From: Bradyrhizobium sp.
Lineage (GTDB): Bacteria; Pseudomonadota; Alphaproteobacteria; Rhizobiales; Xanthobacteraceae
Direction: 5' to 3'
Length of the DNA: 64,000 nucleotides
Assembly: GCF_030646015.1 (NCBI RefSeq)
Contig: NZ_JAUSLT010000065.1
Location: forward strand, 27,373-91,372
The notes under the pieces were generated by a model that did no database searches, was not told the origin of the DNA, and saw only the letters and a program-made list of their open reading frames with translations. Within the stretch, counting starts at the first letter, position 1. Each line of letters opens with the position of its first letter. The translations under genes were made by a program, and so were the position numbers. Positions 26,539 to 35,522 of the stretch are shown here, in pieces.

Positions 26539-28565
26539 CGGGCATGCCGCGGGTGCTGATTGTCGATGACAGCGAGGACAATCTGTATTATTTGCGGACG
26601 CTGCTTGGCGCGTACGGCTACGAAGTCGAGTCCGCGTTGCATGGCGCCGAAGCCCTGGAAAAAGCCCGTCATTCGCCGCCGGGCCTGGTCATCTCCGACC
26701 TGTTGATGCCGGTGATGGATGGCTACACCCTGCTGCGGCACTGGAGACAGGACGACCATCTCAGGAATATCCCGTTCGTCGTCTACACCGCGACATATAC
26801 CTCGGTCGAGGATGAAAGGCTGGCGATCAATCTCGGCGCGGATGCCTTCATCGTCAAGCCGAAGGAGCCCGACGAATTCATGGCGGCGATTGGCCATGTG
26901 CTTTCCAGGGTAACCGGCGCAGGCTCCAAGCCCGTGCATATGCCTGAGGCCAGCGACCAGGACATCGTCAAGCAATACAGCGCGGCGCTGGTGCGGAAAC
27001 TGGAGGACAAGACCATCCAGCTCGAAGCCGCGAACCGCGCGCTGCAGCAGGAGATAGCGGAACGCAAGCTGGCCGATATGCGGCTCGAGACCCTGATCGA
27101 ACAGGCGAATATCGGCATCCTGGTCCATCGCAACTTCAAGCCGATCCTGGCCAATGGCGAGATGGCACGGATTTTCGGCTACGCCAGCAAGGACGAAATC
27201 CAGAATATGCCCGACTGCAAGGTGCTGGTCGCCGACGGCGAATGGGAGCGGATCGAGGCCTGCTACAGGGAACGCCTCGACGGCCGCGACGCCCCCGTCT
27301 TTTATGACCTGAAGGGCAAGAAGAAGGACGGCACGTTCATCGACCTCGAGAACCGGGCGTTCGCCATTCAGTGGGACGATCAGCTGGCGGTCTGCTCGAT
27401 GCTGACGGATGTGACCCAGCAGCGAAAGGTCGAGGCCCAGTTGCGGCAGTCGTTGCGGCTGGAAGCCGTCGGCCAGATGACGGGCGGCATCGCGCACGAC
27501 TTCAACAATCTTCTCACGATCATCATCGGCAACGCCGAACTGATCGAGGAGAGCAGCGACCCGGCGCTGCGGGCGCTGGCCGAAGTGGCGCGCAAGGCGG
27601 CCGAGCGCGGCGCCGAATTGACCGGCAGGCTGCTCGCCTTTTCCCGCCAGCAGCCGCTGGATCCGAAGGCGATCGATATCAACCTGCTGATCTCGAAGAT
27701 GGACGGGCTGATCCGGCGCGCCATCGGCGGACAGCTCGAGATCAAGACCGTGCTGCCGGCCAATCTGTGGCACGTCTTCGTCGACCCGGCGCAGCTCGAA
27801 AACGCGTTGCTCAACCTTGCCATCAACGCCCGCGACGCGATGCCGGATGGCGGCCGCCTCACGATCGAGACCAGCAACATCCGCATGGATGAAGCCGCCG
27901 TCGCGGACCGTGGCCTTGCACCCGGAGATTACTTGCTGGTCACGGTATCCGATACCGGCACCGGAATGGACAGGGATACGCTGGCTCGCGCCTTCGAGCC
28001 GTTCTTCACCACCAAGGAGGTCGGCAAAGGCAGCGGTCTCGGCCTCAGCATGGTCTATGGCTTCGTCGCGCAGTCGCGCGGCCACGTCCGGATCCATTCC
28101 GCGCCCGGTCAGGGAACCAGCGTCCGGATCTATCTTCCAAGGGCAGCCGACGAAATCGCGCTGGCCAGGCCGGAAATCCGCGACGGGTCGCTGCCGCGCG
28201 GCAGCGAGAAGATACTGCTGGTCGATGACGATGCGATGGTGCGGGAAATGGTGGTGATGCAGCTGCAGAATCTGGGGTACCGCGTCGTCAGCGCGGTCAA
28301 CGGCTCGCAGGCGCTTGACCTGCTCAAGCGCGAGGGCGGGTTCGATCTGCTGTTCACCGACGTCGTCATGCCCGGCGGGCTGAACGGCCGCCAGCTCGCC
28401 GGTGAGGCCCGCAAGCTCAGCCCCGGCCTGCGTGTGATCCTTTCATCGGGATACGCGGACACCGCCGTCCCCCATCAGGGCGGCCTCGATCAAGGCGTCC
28501 ATCTCCTGAACAAGCCCTACCGCAGGAGCGACCTCGCAAAGAAGGTCAGGGAGGCGCTGACGTAG
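26535..28565 (+). CDS. Hybrid histidine kinase REC-PAS-HisKA-HATPase-REC
   Basis: Receiver 1 (residues 1-125, Asp in [13 protein letters not shown]), a coiled linker, a PAS domain (about 180-300), HisKA with [17 protein letters not shown] (His about 321), an ATPase domain ([33 protein letters not shown]) and receiver 2 (about 555-670, Asp in [11 protein letters not shown]). The HDFNN box is of the FixL/NtrB-like class. No DNA-binding output is present in any of the three operon genes, so the end of the phosphorelay must lie elsewhere. It overlaps the previous gene by 4 bp. Confidence 0.88.
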   Translation: MTGMPRVLIVDDSEDNLYYLRTLLGAYGYEVESALHGAEALEKARHSPPGLVISDLLMPVMDGYTLLRHWRQDDHLRNIPFVVYTATYTSVEDERLAINLGADAFIVKPKEPDEFMAAIGHVLSRVTGAGSKPVHMPEASDQDIVKQYSAALVRKLEDKTIQLEAANRALQQEIAERKLADMRLETLIEQANIGILVHRNFKPILANGEMARIFGYASKDEIQNMPDCKVLVADGEWERIEACYRERLDGRDAPVFYDLKGKKKDGTFIDLENRAFAIQWDDQLAVCSMLTDVTQQRKVEAQLRQSLRLEAVGQMTGGIAHDFNNLLTIIIGNAELIEESSDPALRALAEVARKAAERGAELTGRLLAFSRQQPLDPKAIDINLLISKMDGLIRRAIGGQLEIKTVLPANLWHVFVDPAQLENALLNLAINARDAMPDGGRLTIETSNIRMDEAAVADRGLAPGDYLLVTVSDTGTGMDRDTLARAFEPFFTTKEVGKGSGLGLSMVYGFVAQSRGHVRIHSAPGQGTSVRIYLPRAADEIALARPEIRDGSLPRGSEKILLVDDDAMVREMVVMQLQNLGYRVVSAVNGSQALDLLKREGGFDLLFTDVVMPGGLNGRQLAGEARKLSPGLRVILSSGYADTAVPHQGGLDQGVHLLNKPYRRSDLAKKVREALT

Positions 28566-28642
28566 AAGCAGCGCAGCACGGTGAGATCAGGTCGCACTGG
28601 CGCCGCGTAATGCTTCATCCTTTCGAGACGCCTGGGCGATGC

Positions 28643-28791
28643 CTTTCTCCCCTCCCTCCACGCGCCCTTGCGCGTGGCGGGGAGGGGTCGGGGGTGGGGG
28701 GTGGTTCAGCGCATTCGACCAGCAGCGAATTTGCGGGAAGCGCCCCCCACCCCCGACCCCTCCCCACCGCTTCGCGGGAGGAGGGGAGAAG
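28643..28791. repeat. Dispersed intergenic palindromic repeat, family A copy 3
   Basis: Outer arms CTTTCTCCCCTCC and GGAGGGGAGAAG-like, inner arms GGGGTCGGGGGTGGGGG and CCCCCACCCCCGACCCC. It fills most of the 260-bp space between the convergent hybrid kinase and Mur-ligase genes. Confidence 0.75.
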
Positions 28792-28825
28792 AATGTGCGC
28801 CGGCTCGGATGAGCTGGAAAGTGCG

Positions 28826-30241
28826 TTATCGAGGGTATTTCATCTCGACCAGCTCCGGAATTTTTCGGATCAGTCCGCCAAGCTCGCCGGATGTCAGCAG
28901 CAGAACGACATCATCCGGGCGCAGGACATCGCTTAATCCCTGCAACGCCGCCTCCGGGTCGGTGATCGCTTCGGCATCGTAGCCCGCCGCTCTGGTGCGG
29001 GCGACAATTTCGTCCTGGCTCAACTGGGCATGGGAGCCGGCGCCCTGGGACGCCGGTTCGAAGATGAAAATCCTGGACGCGCCTGCGAATACGTCATCAT
29101 AGGCTGATATCGCCGACCTGTTTCGCCAGGTGAATGTATGCGGTTCGAAAACCACGATGAGGCGCCGTTCGGGGAAATGGAGTTTGGTGGCGACGATGGC
29201 GGATCTCGCCTTCTCGTACGACGATCCGAAGCCTTCGTAAACGGGCACGCTTGACGCGGGCGAGAGCAGTTCCATGCGGCGCTTCACGCCCTGGAATGTG
29301 CTGATGCCGGCATTCAACTCCTCCGGGGACAGCAGTTTCTTCTCCAGCAGCATCGCGCTGACGCCGATGATATTCTCGATGTTGTGATCGCCGAGCATGT
29401 TGGTCGACAGACGGGCGATCCGCTCAAAGCCCCGCATCAGGTCGAAGCCCGTTTCCGCGCCGCGTTCGATGTTTTCGGCATGCCAATGCGCCTTGTCGTC
29501 CAGTCCGTAGAACACAATGCGGCAGGCGAGACCCGCGGCGAGGGTGCGTGCGTGAGTCTCTTCGCTGTTGACGACCAGAAGCCCGTCGGCCGGCAATGAG
29601 CCGAGCAGGGTGCGAAACGGGGCGAGATAGTCCGCATGCGTCGGGAAAACATTGATGTGGTCGTGGGTTGCCGACGTGAGCAGGACGTTCCTTGCGTTAT
29701 AGCGCAGGAATTTCGAACGGTTGTCCCAGTTCGATGCCGGATACTCGTCGCCTTCGAGAACGAATGTCTCGCCCTGGCCGCGATGGGCGTGCGTATCGAA
29801 CCCGTTGGTGATCTCGCCGATGAAGTAGCTGGGGTCCCTGTTCGCGACCCTCAGGCACCACGCCAGCAGGGCGGTGCAGGTCGACTTGCCGTAGCTGCCC
29901 GCCGCAACGATGGTCTCCGAATCAGCGGTCATGTCGTGCAGCAGATCCGCAAACGATCGAACCGGCTTGCCCGAGTCCATCGCGGCGCGGACTTCTTCAT
30001 TGCTCTCGGGTGTAAGTTTTGCGTTCTTGCCGATCACGATGACGTCGGCGTCATCAGGGATATTCTCTTTCCGGTACCCTTCGGCAAACCGGATCTTCTC
30101 GCTCTTCAGGTAATCGCTGACCGGCGGATAGAATCCTTCGTCGGATCCGGTAATCTGCACGCCGATCTGCCTGAGCAGGAGCGCCGTCGCGCTCATGCCC
30201 TTCCCGGCAATGCCAATGAAATGCGCCTTCGAAAAATTCAT
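28826..30241 (-). CDS. Mur ligase family protein, Mpl-like (peptidoglycan recycling)
   Basis: Resembles UDP-MurNAc:L-Ala-gamma-D-Glu-mDAP ligase, which reattaches the recovered tripeptide to UDP-MurNAc. The N-terminal Rossmann motif is HFIGIAGKGMSATALLL, the P-loop AAGSYGKSTCTALLAW (GKS where GKT is usual) and the central acidic motif LEGDEYPASNWDNRSKFLRY, matching the Mpl/MurC pattern EADEYD...RSKF. DHNIENIIG and FEPHTFTWR follow as in the family. MurC itself is unlikely because the gene is outside a dcw cluster. Monocistronic between two dispersed repeats. Confidence 0.75.
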   Translation of the reverse strand: MNFSKAHFIGIAGKGMSATALLLRQIGVQITGSDEGFYPPVSDYLKSEKIRFAEGYRKENIPDDADVIVIGKNAKLTPESNEEVRAAMDSGKPVRSFADLLHDMTADSETIVAAGSYGKSTCTALLAWCLRVANRDPSYFIGEITNGFDTHAHRGQGETFVLEGDEYPASNWDNRSKFLRYNARNVLLTSATHDHINVFPTHADYLAPFRTLLGSLPADGLLVVNSEETHARTLAAGLACRIVFYGLDDKAHWHAENIERGAETGFDLMRGFERIARLSTNMLGDHNIENIIGVSAMLLEKKLLSPEELNAGISTFQGVKRRMELLSPASSVPVYEGFGSSYEKARSAIVATKLHFPERRLIVVFEPHTFTWRNRSAISAYDDVFAGASRIFIFEPASQGAGSHAQLSQDEIVARTRAAGYDAEAITDPEAALQGLSDVLRPDDVVLLLTSGELGGLIRKIPELVEMKYPR

Positions 30242-30249
30242 CGATCCCC

Positions 30250-30334
30250 CGTAGGGTGGGTTAGCCGTCAGGCGTAACCCACCATCTTGTTTCGCGAGCG
30301 GCGGGTTACGCCTTGCGGCTAACGCGCCCTACAA
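30250..30334. repeat. Dispersed repeat, family C (GTAGGGTGGGTTAGC type)
   Basis: GTAGGGTGGGTTAGCC and GGCGTAACCCACC form an inverted pair, repeated in GCGGGTTACGCC and GGCTAACGCGCCCTAC. The element touches the stop codon of the next reverse-strand gene. I recognise it as a common Bradyrhizobium intergenic repeat. Confidence 0.7.
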
Positions 30335-31111
30335 TACCTGCACCTCGACCGAGCCCAGCCCGTCGAGCTCGAACCGGTAGCTCGCCTCGGCGTCCGGAAA
30401 TACGGTTTTCATGACGGCGCCGGTCATTACCACCTCGCCGGCCTTCAGCCCCGCGCCCCGCGCAGCCAGTTGCGTGGCAAGCCAGGCGACCGAATTGAAG
30501 GGATGGCCGAGGATGTCGCGGCCGTGACCTTCGCCGATTGCTACCCCGTCCTTGCTGGCGCGGCCGGGCACATCGGCGAGATCAGGCCATGTGGCCGAAA
30601 ACTCCGACAGCACGATGCCGGCGTTCCAGGAATTGTCCGCCACCAGCGACAGCACATCGAGGCCGGCATAATCGGCGCTCCGATCGTCGACGATTTCGAT
30701 CGCGGCGCAGACGCCGTCGATGTGCGGCGCGATCGTCTCGGCGGTGAACGGCGTGCCCGCCGGCACGTCCGACTTGAGCCGAACTGCGATTTCGAATTCC
30801 AGCCCGAGCCGCCCGTAATCCGCGCGGCGGACGGTAGCTCCCGACTGCATGACGCGTTTGGCCAACACGACGCCCGCGATCGGATGGTCGATCCCGCAAA
30901 AGGTCTGCATCGCGGCCGAGGTCAGTCCGACCTTGTAGCCGACGGCGTCGCCATGCGTGCCCCGCAGCAGCGTGACGAACCTCTGTTGGATATCATAGGC
31001 GTCCGCGACCGTGGCGGGCCGGTCCGGCGGAGCCAGCGTCTTGAATTGCACATTGGCCTGGTGTGCCGCGAGCAGCGTTTCGGCTGCGCGCCGGGCCGCG
31101 AGTTCGTCCAT
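30329..31111 (-). CDS. 2-keto-4-pentenoate hydratase / MhpD-type hydratase
   Basis: Member of the fumarylacetoacetate hydrolase fold that hydrates 2-oxopent-4-enoate in meta-cleavage pathways, or a related decarboxylase. Family features are GYKVGLTSAAMQ, the metal-binding acidic cluster GLEFEIAVRL and CAAIEIVDDR, and the C-terminal LKAGEVVMTGAVMKT. Length of 260 aa fits. No ring-cleavage genes are near, so the substrate is uncertain. A gap of 124 bp separates it from acdS on the same strand. Confidence 0.75.
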   Translation of the reverse strand: MDELAARRAAETLLAAHQANVQFKTLAPPDRPATVADAYDIQQRFVTLLRGTHGDAVGYKVGLTSAAMQTFCGIDHPIAGVVLAKRVMQSGATVRRADYGRLGLEFEIAVRLKSDVPAGTPFTAETIAPHIDGVCAAIEIVDDRSADYAGLDVLSLVADNSWNAGIVLSEFSATWPDLADVPGRASKDGVAIGEGHGRDILGHPFNSVAWLATQLAARGAGLKAGEVVMTGAVMKTVFPDAEASYRFELDGLGSVEVQVL

Positions 31112-31235
31112 CGGTTCTCTCCCCTTCGCAAATCTTGGCGTTCACTTGGGGTAGATGATACCGGAAACTGGCGCGGAAAGCGCGTGTTCTCTCAGTCGCT
31201 TCCGCGGAAGCGGAAGATCAGCCGATGTCCTCCGC

Positions 31236-32249
31236 TCAACCGTTGCGGAAGGTATAGGCGTAACCGTTGATCGCCGGTGCGCCACCAAGATGGGCGTAGA
31301 GAACTTTCGATCCCTTGGGAAAATAGCCCTTCTTCACGAGATCGATCATGCCCTGCATGGACTTACCTTCATAGACGGGATCGGTGATCATGCCTTCGAG
31401 GCGGGCGCACAGGCGGATAGCCTCCTTGGTTTCCTGCGACGGAACACCATAGGCGGGGTAGGCATAATCCTCGACCAGAACGACATCCTGTTCGACAATT
31501 TCCCGGCCGAGTTCGACGAGGTCGGCGGTGTTCCGCGCGATCTCGAGTACCTGCGCCCTGGTCTGAGCCGGCGTGAAGGATGCGTCGATGCCGATCACCT
31601 TGCGCGCGCGACCGTCCCTGGCGAAGCCGACCAGCATGCCGGCATGGGTCGAACCGGTGACCGTGCAGACGACGATGTAGTCGAAGGCAAAACCGAGTTC
31701 CTTTTCCTGCGCGCGTACCTCTTCGGCAAAGCCGACATAGCCGAGGCCGCCATACTTGTGCACCGAGGCGCCCGCCGGAATCGCATAGGGCTTGCCGCCC
31801 TTCGCCTTCACGTCCGCGATCGCCGCTTCCCAGCTTTCCCGGATGCCGATGTCGAACCCTTCGTCGACCATTTCGACGTCGGCGCCCATGATCCGGCTCA
31901 GGAGGATATTGCCGACCCGATCGTAGACGGCATCCTCGTGTGGCACCCAGCTTTCCTGAACGAGCCGGCATTTCATGCCGATCTTCGCCGCGACGGCGGC
32001 AACCATGCGCGTGTGGTTTGACTGCACCCCACCGATCGAGACCAGTGTGTCGGCGTTGGAGGCAATCGCATCGGGAATAATGTATTCGAGCTTGCGCAGC
32101 TTGTTGCCGCCGAAAGCCAGTCCCGAATTGCAGTCCTCGCGTTTCGCGTAGAGTTCGACCTTGCCGCCCAGATGCGCGCCGAGGCGCTCCAGCTTCTCGA
32201 TATGGGTAGGTCCGAAAGTGAGGGGATAGCGTTCGAACTTCTCCAGCAT
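31236..32249 (-). CDS. acdS: 1-aminocyclopropane-1-carboxylate deaminase
   Basis: PLP enzyme that splits the plant ethylene precursor ACC into ammonia and 2-oxobutyrate, which lets root-associated bacteria lower plant ethylene. The PLP lysine is K50 in [12 protein letters not shown], and SNHT follows in [12 protein letters not shown]. The two residues used to separate true deaminases from D-cysteine desulfhydrases are present: Glu 294 (DPVYEGKSM) and Leu 321 (YAHLGGAPA), equivalent to E295 and L322 of the Pseudomonas UW4 enzyme. 337 aa as usual. Divergent from acdR. Confidence 0.93.
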   Translation of the reverse strand: MLEKFERYPLTFGPTHIEKLERLGAHLGGKVELYAKREDCNSGLAFGGNKLRKLEYIIPDAIASNADTLVSIGGVQSNHTRMVAAVAAKIGMKCRLVQESWVPHEDAVYDRVGNILLSRIMGADVEMVDEGFDIGIRESWEAAIADVKAKGGKPYAIPAGASVHKYGGLGYVGFAEEVRAQEKELGFAFDYIVVCTVTGSTHAGMLVGFARDGRARKVIGIDASFTPAQTRAQVLEIARNTADLVELGREIVEQDVVLVEDYAYPAYGVPSQETKEAIRLCARLEGMITDPVYEGKSMQGMIDLVKKGYFPKGSKVLYAHLGGAPAINGYAYTFRNG

Positions 32250-32396
32250 GCAAGGTGCCCTTCTGCCTGTTGCTCCGATGGGCCGGAAACTAACATTGTC
32301 AGCGAGAGAGGTGCTCTCGAAGTCATCGAGAAAATTGCTCTACTTGAAGAAGTTCTGTATATAAATGGCAGAAGTCTTCGAATCCATCGTCGAATA

Positions 32397-32876
32397 ATGG
32401 AAGAATCTTCCGTGCACAAAAAACTTGATCGGATCGACCTGAAGATGCTGCGCCTGCTTCAGGGCAATGGCCGGCTCTCCAACGCCGAACTGGCGCAACT
32501 GGTCGACGTCAGTCCGGCAACATGTCACCGCCGTACCCAGTCGCTGTTCGAGCAAGGCTGCATCAAGAACGTTCGCGCGATGATTGTGCCGCAAAAGGTC
32601 GACAGGGGCGCGCTGGTCATGGTCGGCGTCGTTCTCGATCGTTCGACACCGGAGAGTTTCGCGACGTTCGAGAAAGCCGTCGCGAAATTGAAATTCATCC
32701 TCGATTGTCATCTGGTCGCCGGCGATTTCGATTATTCCCTGAAAATCAGGGTCAAGGACATGGCGGACTTCAACCGGATTCATGGCGATCAGTTGATCGC
32801 ACTGCCTGGCGTTCGGCAGACCCGAACGTTCTTCGTCATGAAGGAGGTCGTCGACAACGCTCCGCTGGAGTTTTGA
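32397..32876 (+). CDS. acdR: Lrp/AsnC-family regulator of acdS
   Basis: N-terminal winged HTH (LDRIDLKMLRLLQGNGRLSNAELAQLV, then VSPATCHRRTQSLFEQG) followed by the ligand-sensing RAM domain (VGVVLDRSTPESF to the end). Divergent placement from acdS with a 147-bp gap is the standard acdR-acdS arrangement; AcdR activates acdS in response to ACC in Pseudomonas. The ATG at 32397 is chosen over the track start at 32172, which lies inside acdS. A 45-bp piece of its 3' part is duplicated at 37963. Confidence 0.88.
   Translation: MEESSVHKKLDRIDLKMLRLLQGNGRLSNAELAQLVDVSPATCHRRTQSLFEQGCIKNVRAMIVPQKVDRGALVMVGVVLDRSTPESFATFEKAVAKLKFILDCHLVAGDFDYSLKIRVKDMADFNRIHGDQLIALPGVRQTRTFFVMKEVVDNAPLEF
32775..32819 (+). 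repeat. 45-bp acdR segment duplicated at 37963 (direct repeat copy 1)
   Basis: CGGATTCATGGCGATCAGTT and the following bases to CGGCAG match 37963..38007 at 44 of 45 positions (T at 32813 is C at 38001). Copy 1 is the native coding sequence of acdR. Confidence 0.9.
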
Positions 32877-32943
32877 TCCGCCAGCGATCTCGTCACAAAG
32901 GACGCACGGCGCGGCATCGTTGAGTCGAGCGCGTCCACCCAGG

Positions 32944-32961
32944 CTGTCATTCCCCCGTCAT
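32944..32961 (+). promoter_or_regulatory. Pho box upstream of ptxA
   Basis: CTGTCAT-TCCC-CCGTCAT is two 7-bp direct repeats four bases apart, one base off the alphaproteobacterial PhoB consensus CTGTCAT-N4-CTGTCAT. It lies 86 bp before the ptxA start and after the acdR stop, so phosphate starvation should induce the phosphite operon. Confidence 0.65.
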
Positions 32962-33047
32962 GAGCGCTTGATAGTCGGACTGAGTGAACAGTGGCCCGGT
33001 TTGTTCGGAACAGCCGAACATGCGGCCTCTGCTCTCCGGGGTTCGAC

Positions 33048-33806
33048 ATGTTATCGCTCTTGAATGTGTCCGTTACGTATCCCAACGGCGTGGTGGCGCT
33101 GCGGCCGACGTCAGCGGTGTTCCAGCGCGGCAAATTCATCGTCCTTCTCGGCACCTCGGGGGCAGGCAAATCGACATTGTTGCGCAGCCTGAACGGGCTG
33201 GTGCGACCGACTTCCGGCGAGGTTCGCGTCGAAGGACGCGGATCGATTTTCGCCAGCCGGGCCCAGTTGCGGGCGCATCGGCGGCGCACCGGCATGGTGT
33301 TCCAGCAGCATCATCTGATCGGTCGCCTGTCGGCGCTCGACAATGTCCTGACCGGGCGGCTGGCCGCGCATGGCGCGCTCCGCTCGATGTTTCCCCTGCC
33401 GCGCGCCGACCGCCTGCTGGCGCTGGAGGCGCTCGACCGGGTCGGCCTGGCCGACCGCGCGCTGAACCGCGCCGATCAGCTTTCCGGCGGGCAACAGCAA
33501 CGCGTCGGAATTGCGCGCGCCATGGCCCAGAAGCCGGAGATCGTGCTCGCCGACGAGCCGGTCGCGAGCCTCGATCCCGCCACGTCGGTCCGGGTGCTGG
33601 AGGACCTTCACCGGATTTGCCGCGAGGACGGCATCACCGCGATCGTCAGCCTGCATCAGGTGGATCTGGCCCGCCAGTTCGCCGATCACATTATCGGCCT
33701 CGCCCAGGGGCGCATCGTCTTCGACGGCGCGCCGGATCAACTCGGGTCGCACACGCTCGATCATATCTACGCGACGGAACGCCAGAGCCTGGCGCAAGCC
33801 GCCTGA
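33048..33806 (+). CDS. ptxA: Phosphite/phosphonate ABC transporter ATP-binding protein
   Basis: Energises uptake of reduced phosphorus through PtxC. Walker A LLGTSGAGKSTLLRSLNG, Q-loop VFQQHHLIGRLS, signature QLSGGQQQRVGIARAMAQ, Walker B IVLADEPVASLDP and the switch His in AIVSLHQVDLA are all present, typical of the PhnC subfamily. The ATG at 33048 (MLSLLNVSV) is preferred to the track start at 32991. First gene of the ptxABCDE operon, 30 bp before ptxB. A general phosphonate importer (PhnC) is the alternative if ptxD were absent. Confidence 0.88.
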   Translation: MLSLLNVSVTYPNGVVALRPTSAVFQRGKFIVLLGTSGAGKSTLLRSLNGLVRPTSGEVRVEGRGSIFASRAQLRAHRRRTGMVFQQHHLIGRLSALDNVLTGRLAAHGALRSMFPLPRADRLLALEALDRVGLADRALNRADQLSGGQQQRVGIARAMAQKPEIVLADEPVASLDPATSVRVLEDLHRICREDGITAIVSLHQVDLARQFADHIIGLAQGRIVFDGAPDQLGSHTLDHIYATERQSLAQAA

Positions 33807-33836
33807 TCGAACCCTTCAACAGGATGGAGAGACTAC

Positions 33837-34706
33837 ATGATTCAACGCCGTGATTTCCTTTTCGCATCCGTCGCAACCGGCCTCTGCGCGCTCGCCGGTC
33901 CTGCGTTCGCCGACAAGGCCAACCCCGACAAACTGCGCATCGCGCTGCTGCCCGACGAAAATGCCTCGACCATCATTCAGAACGCGCAGCCGCTCAAGGC
34001 GTATCTCGAGGGCGTGCTGAAGAAGCCGGTCGAGATCATCGTCACTACGGATTATTCGTCGATGATCGAGGCGATGCGGTTCGGGCGGATCGAGGTCGGA
34101 TATTTCGGGCCGTTCTCCTACGTGCTCGCCAAGTCGAAAGCGCCGGAAATCGAGCCGTTCGGCGTCGGTGTCGAAAAGGGCAAGCCCAATTATCAGTCGA
34201 TCCTGATCGCCACCGCGGACGGTCCGGTGAAGGAAATCGCCGAGATCAAGGGCAAGCCGTTCGCGTTCGGCGATCGGGCCTCCACGTCGAGCCATCTCGC
34301 GCCGCGCGCGCTGCTGGCCAAGCAGGGGCTGATCGGCGATGCCGACTACAAGGTCGTTCATCTCGGCCAGCACGATGCGGTCGCGCGCGCCGTCGCCGCC
34401 GGGCAGGTCCCGGCCGGGGCGCTGTCCGAATCGATCTACCGGATCCTGGTCGAGACCAAGAAGGTCGATGCTTCAAAACTCAGGCAACTCGCGCTGTCCG
34501 ATCCCATCCCGAACTATCCGATCACACTGCAGGGATTTCTGAAGCCAGAACTCAAGGACGCGATCAGGAAGGCATTCCTCGACCTCAAGGATCCGGCCAT
34601 CCTGAAGCTGTTCCGCGTCGAGGCCATCGCGGCGGCCACCGACAAGGATTACGACGTGCTGCGCGACATGGCGAAGGTGCTGCAGCTCGACATCGCCAAG
34701 CTGTAA
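33837..34706 (+). CDS. ptxB: Phosphite-binding periplasmic protein
   Basis: Binding protein of the PhnD/PtxB family. A Tat-like or Sec signal (RRDFLFASVATGLCALAGPAFA) precedes the mature domain KLRIALLPDENASTIIQNAQPL, with the ligand-site patterns TTDYSSMIEAMRFGRIEVGYFGPFSY and FGDRASTSSHLAPR. The residues YFGPFSY and STSS are those that bind the anion in this family. The stop codon overlaps the ptxC start by one base. Hypophosphite or phosphonates could also bind; phosphite is inferred from the linked ptxD. Confidence 0.85.
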   Translation: MIQRRDFLFASVATGLCALAGPAFADKANPDKLRIALLPDENASTIIQNAQPLKAYLEGVLKKPVEIIVTTDYSSMIEAMRFGRIEVGYFGPFSYVLAKSKAPEIEPFGVGVEKGKPNYQSILIATADGPVKEIAEIKGKPFAFGDRASTSSHLAPRALLAKQGLIGDADYKVVHLGQHDAVARAVAAGQVPAGALSESIYRILVETKKVDASKLRQLALSDPIPNYPITLQGFLKPELKDAIRKAFLDLKDPAILKLFRVEAIAAATDKDYDVLRDMAKVLQLDIAKL

Positions 34707-35512
34707 TGAAGTCCGCTTCGCAGACCTTCGACGCCATTCTCGCCGACCAGAGACGCTCCGCCCTGCGCGGGGCGGGGCTGGTCGGCCTGGTCGTCGCCGC
34801 CTGTATCGCCGCGCTTGCGGCAACCGGCTTTTTCGATGCGCAGCGGTTCATCGAAAGCGGGCCCGCGATCTCCACGCTGGCCTCGGAAATGGTGCCGCCC
34901 GATTTCAGCCGCTGGCGGACCTGGATACGGCCGCTGCTGGATACGCTGGCGATGTCGATCGCCGGCACCGCTCTCGCCGTGGTGTTCTCGCTGCCGCTGG
35001 CGCTTCTCGCCGCGCCCAATACCAGCCCGCATCCGGCGGTCTATCTGGCGGTGCGGACCCTGCTCGCCTTTCTGCGTTCGGTGCCGGAAATTATCCTCGG
35101 TGTCCTGTTCGTCGCCGCGGTCGGCTTCGGCGCCCTGCCGGGCGTTCTCGCGCTGGCGCTGCATTCGGTCGGCATGGTGGGAAAGTTCTATGCGGAGGCG
35201 ATCGAGCATGTCGATCCCAAGCCGCTGGAAGCGGCCCGCGCCGCCGGTGCGACGCCGATGCAGGTCATCATGCACGCCGTGTTGCCGCAGGTGCTGCCGC
35301 AGCTGACCGATGTCACGATCTATCGCTGGGAATATCATTTCCGCGCTTCCGCCGTGCTCGGCATCGTCGGCGCCGGCGGGATTGGCTTCGAACTGATCGC
35401 GGCGCTGCGGCTGCTGAATTACGACCAGGTATCGGCCATCCTGTTGTCGATCCTCGCCTGTGTGGTGATGGTCGACAGTGTCGGCGCCTACTTGCGCAAA
35501 TCACTCAAGTAA
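34706..35512 (+). CDS. ptxC: Phosphite ABC transporter permease
   Basis: Inner-membrane permease of the PhnE/PtxC type with five to six hydrophobic helices. The coupling EAA loop reads EAARAAGATPMQVIMHAVLPQ, and the end has the family segment YRWEYHFRASAVLGIVGAGGIG. It completes the ATPase-binding protein-permease set and is followed after 10 bp by ptxD. Length of 268 aa fits. Confidence 0.87.
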   Translation: MKSASQTFDAILADQRRSALRGAGLVGLVVAACIAALAATGFFDAQRFIESGPAISTLASEMVPPDFSRWRTWIRPLLDTLAMSIAGTALAVVFSLPLALLAAPNTSPHPAVYLAVRTLLAFLRSVPEIILGVLFVAAVGFGALPGVLALALHSVGMVGKFYAEAIEHVDPKPLEAARAAGATPMQVIMHAVLPQVLPQLTDVTIYRWEYHFRASAVLGIVGAGGIGFELIAALRLLNYDQVSAILLSILACVVMVDSVGAYLRKSLK

Positions 35513-35522
35513 CGGTGCACCG

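Noticed and set aside
31198-31211. Palindrome GCTTCCGCGGAAGC after acdS as a terminator
   Set aside because: No T-run on either side; it may be chance in high G+C sequence.
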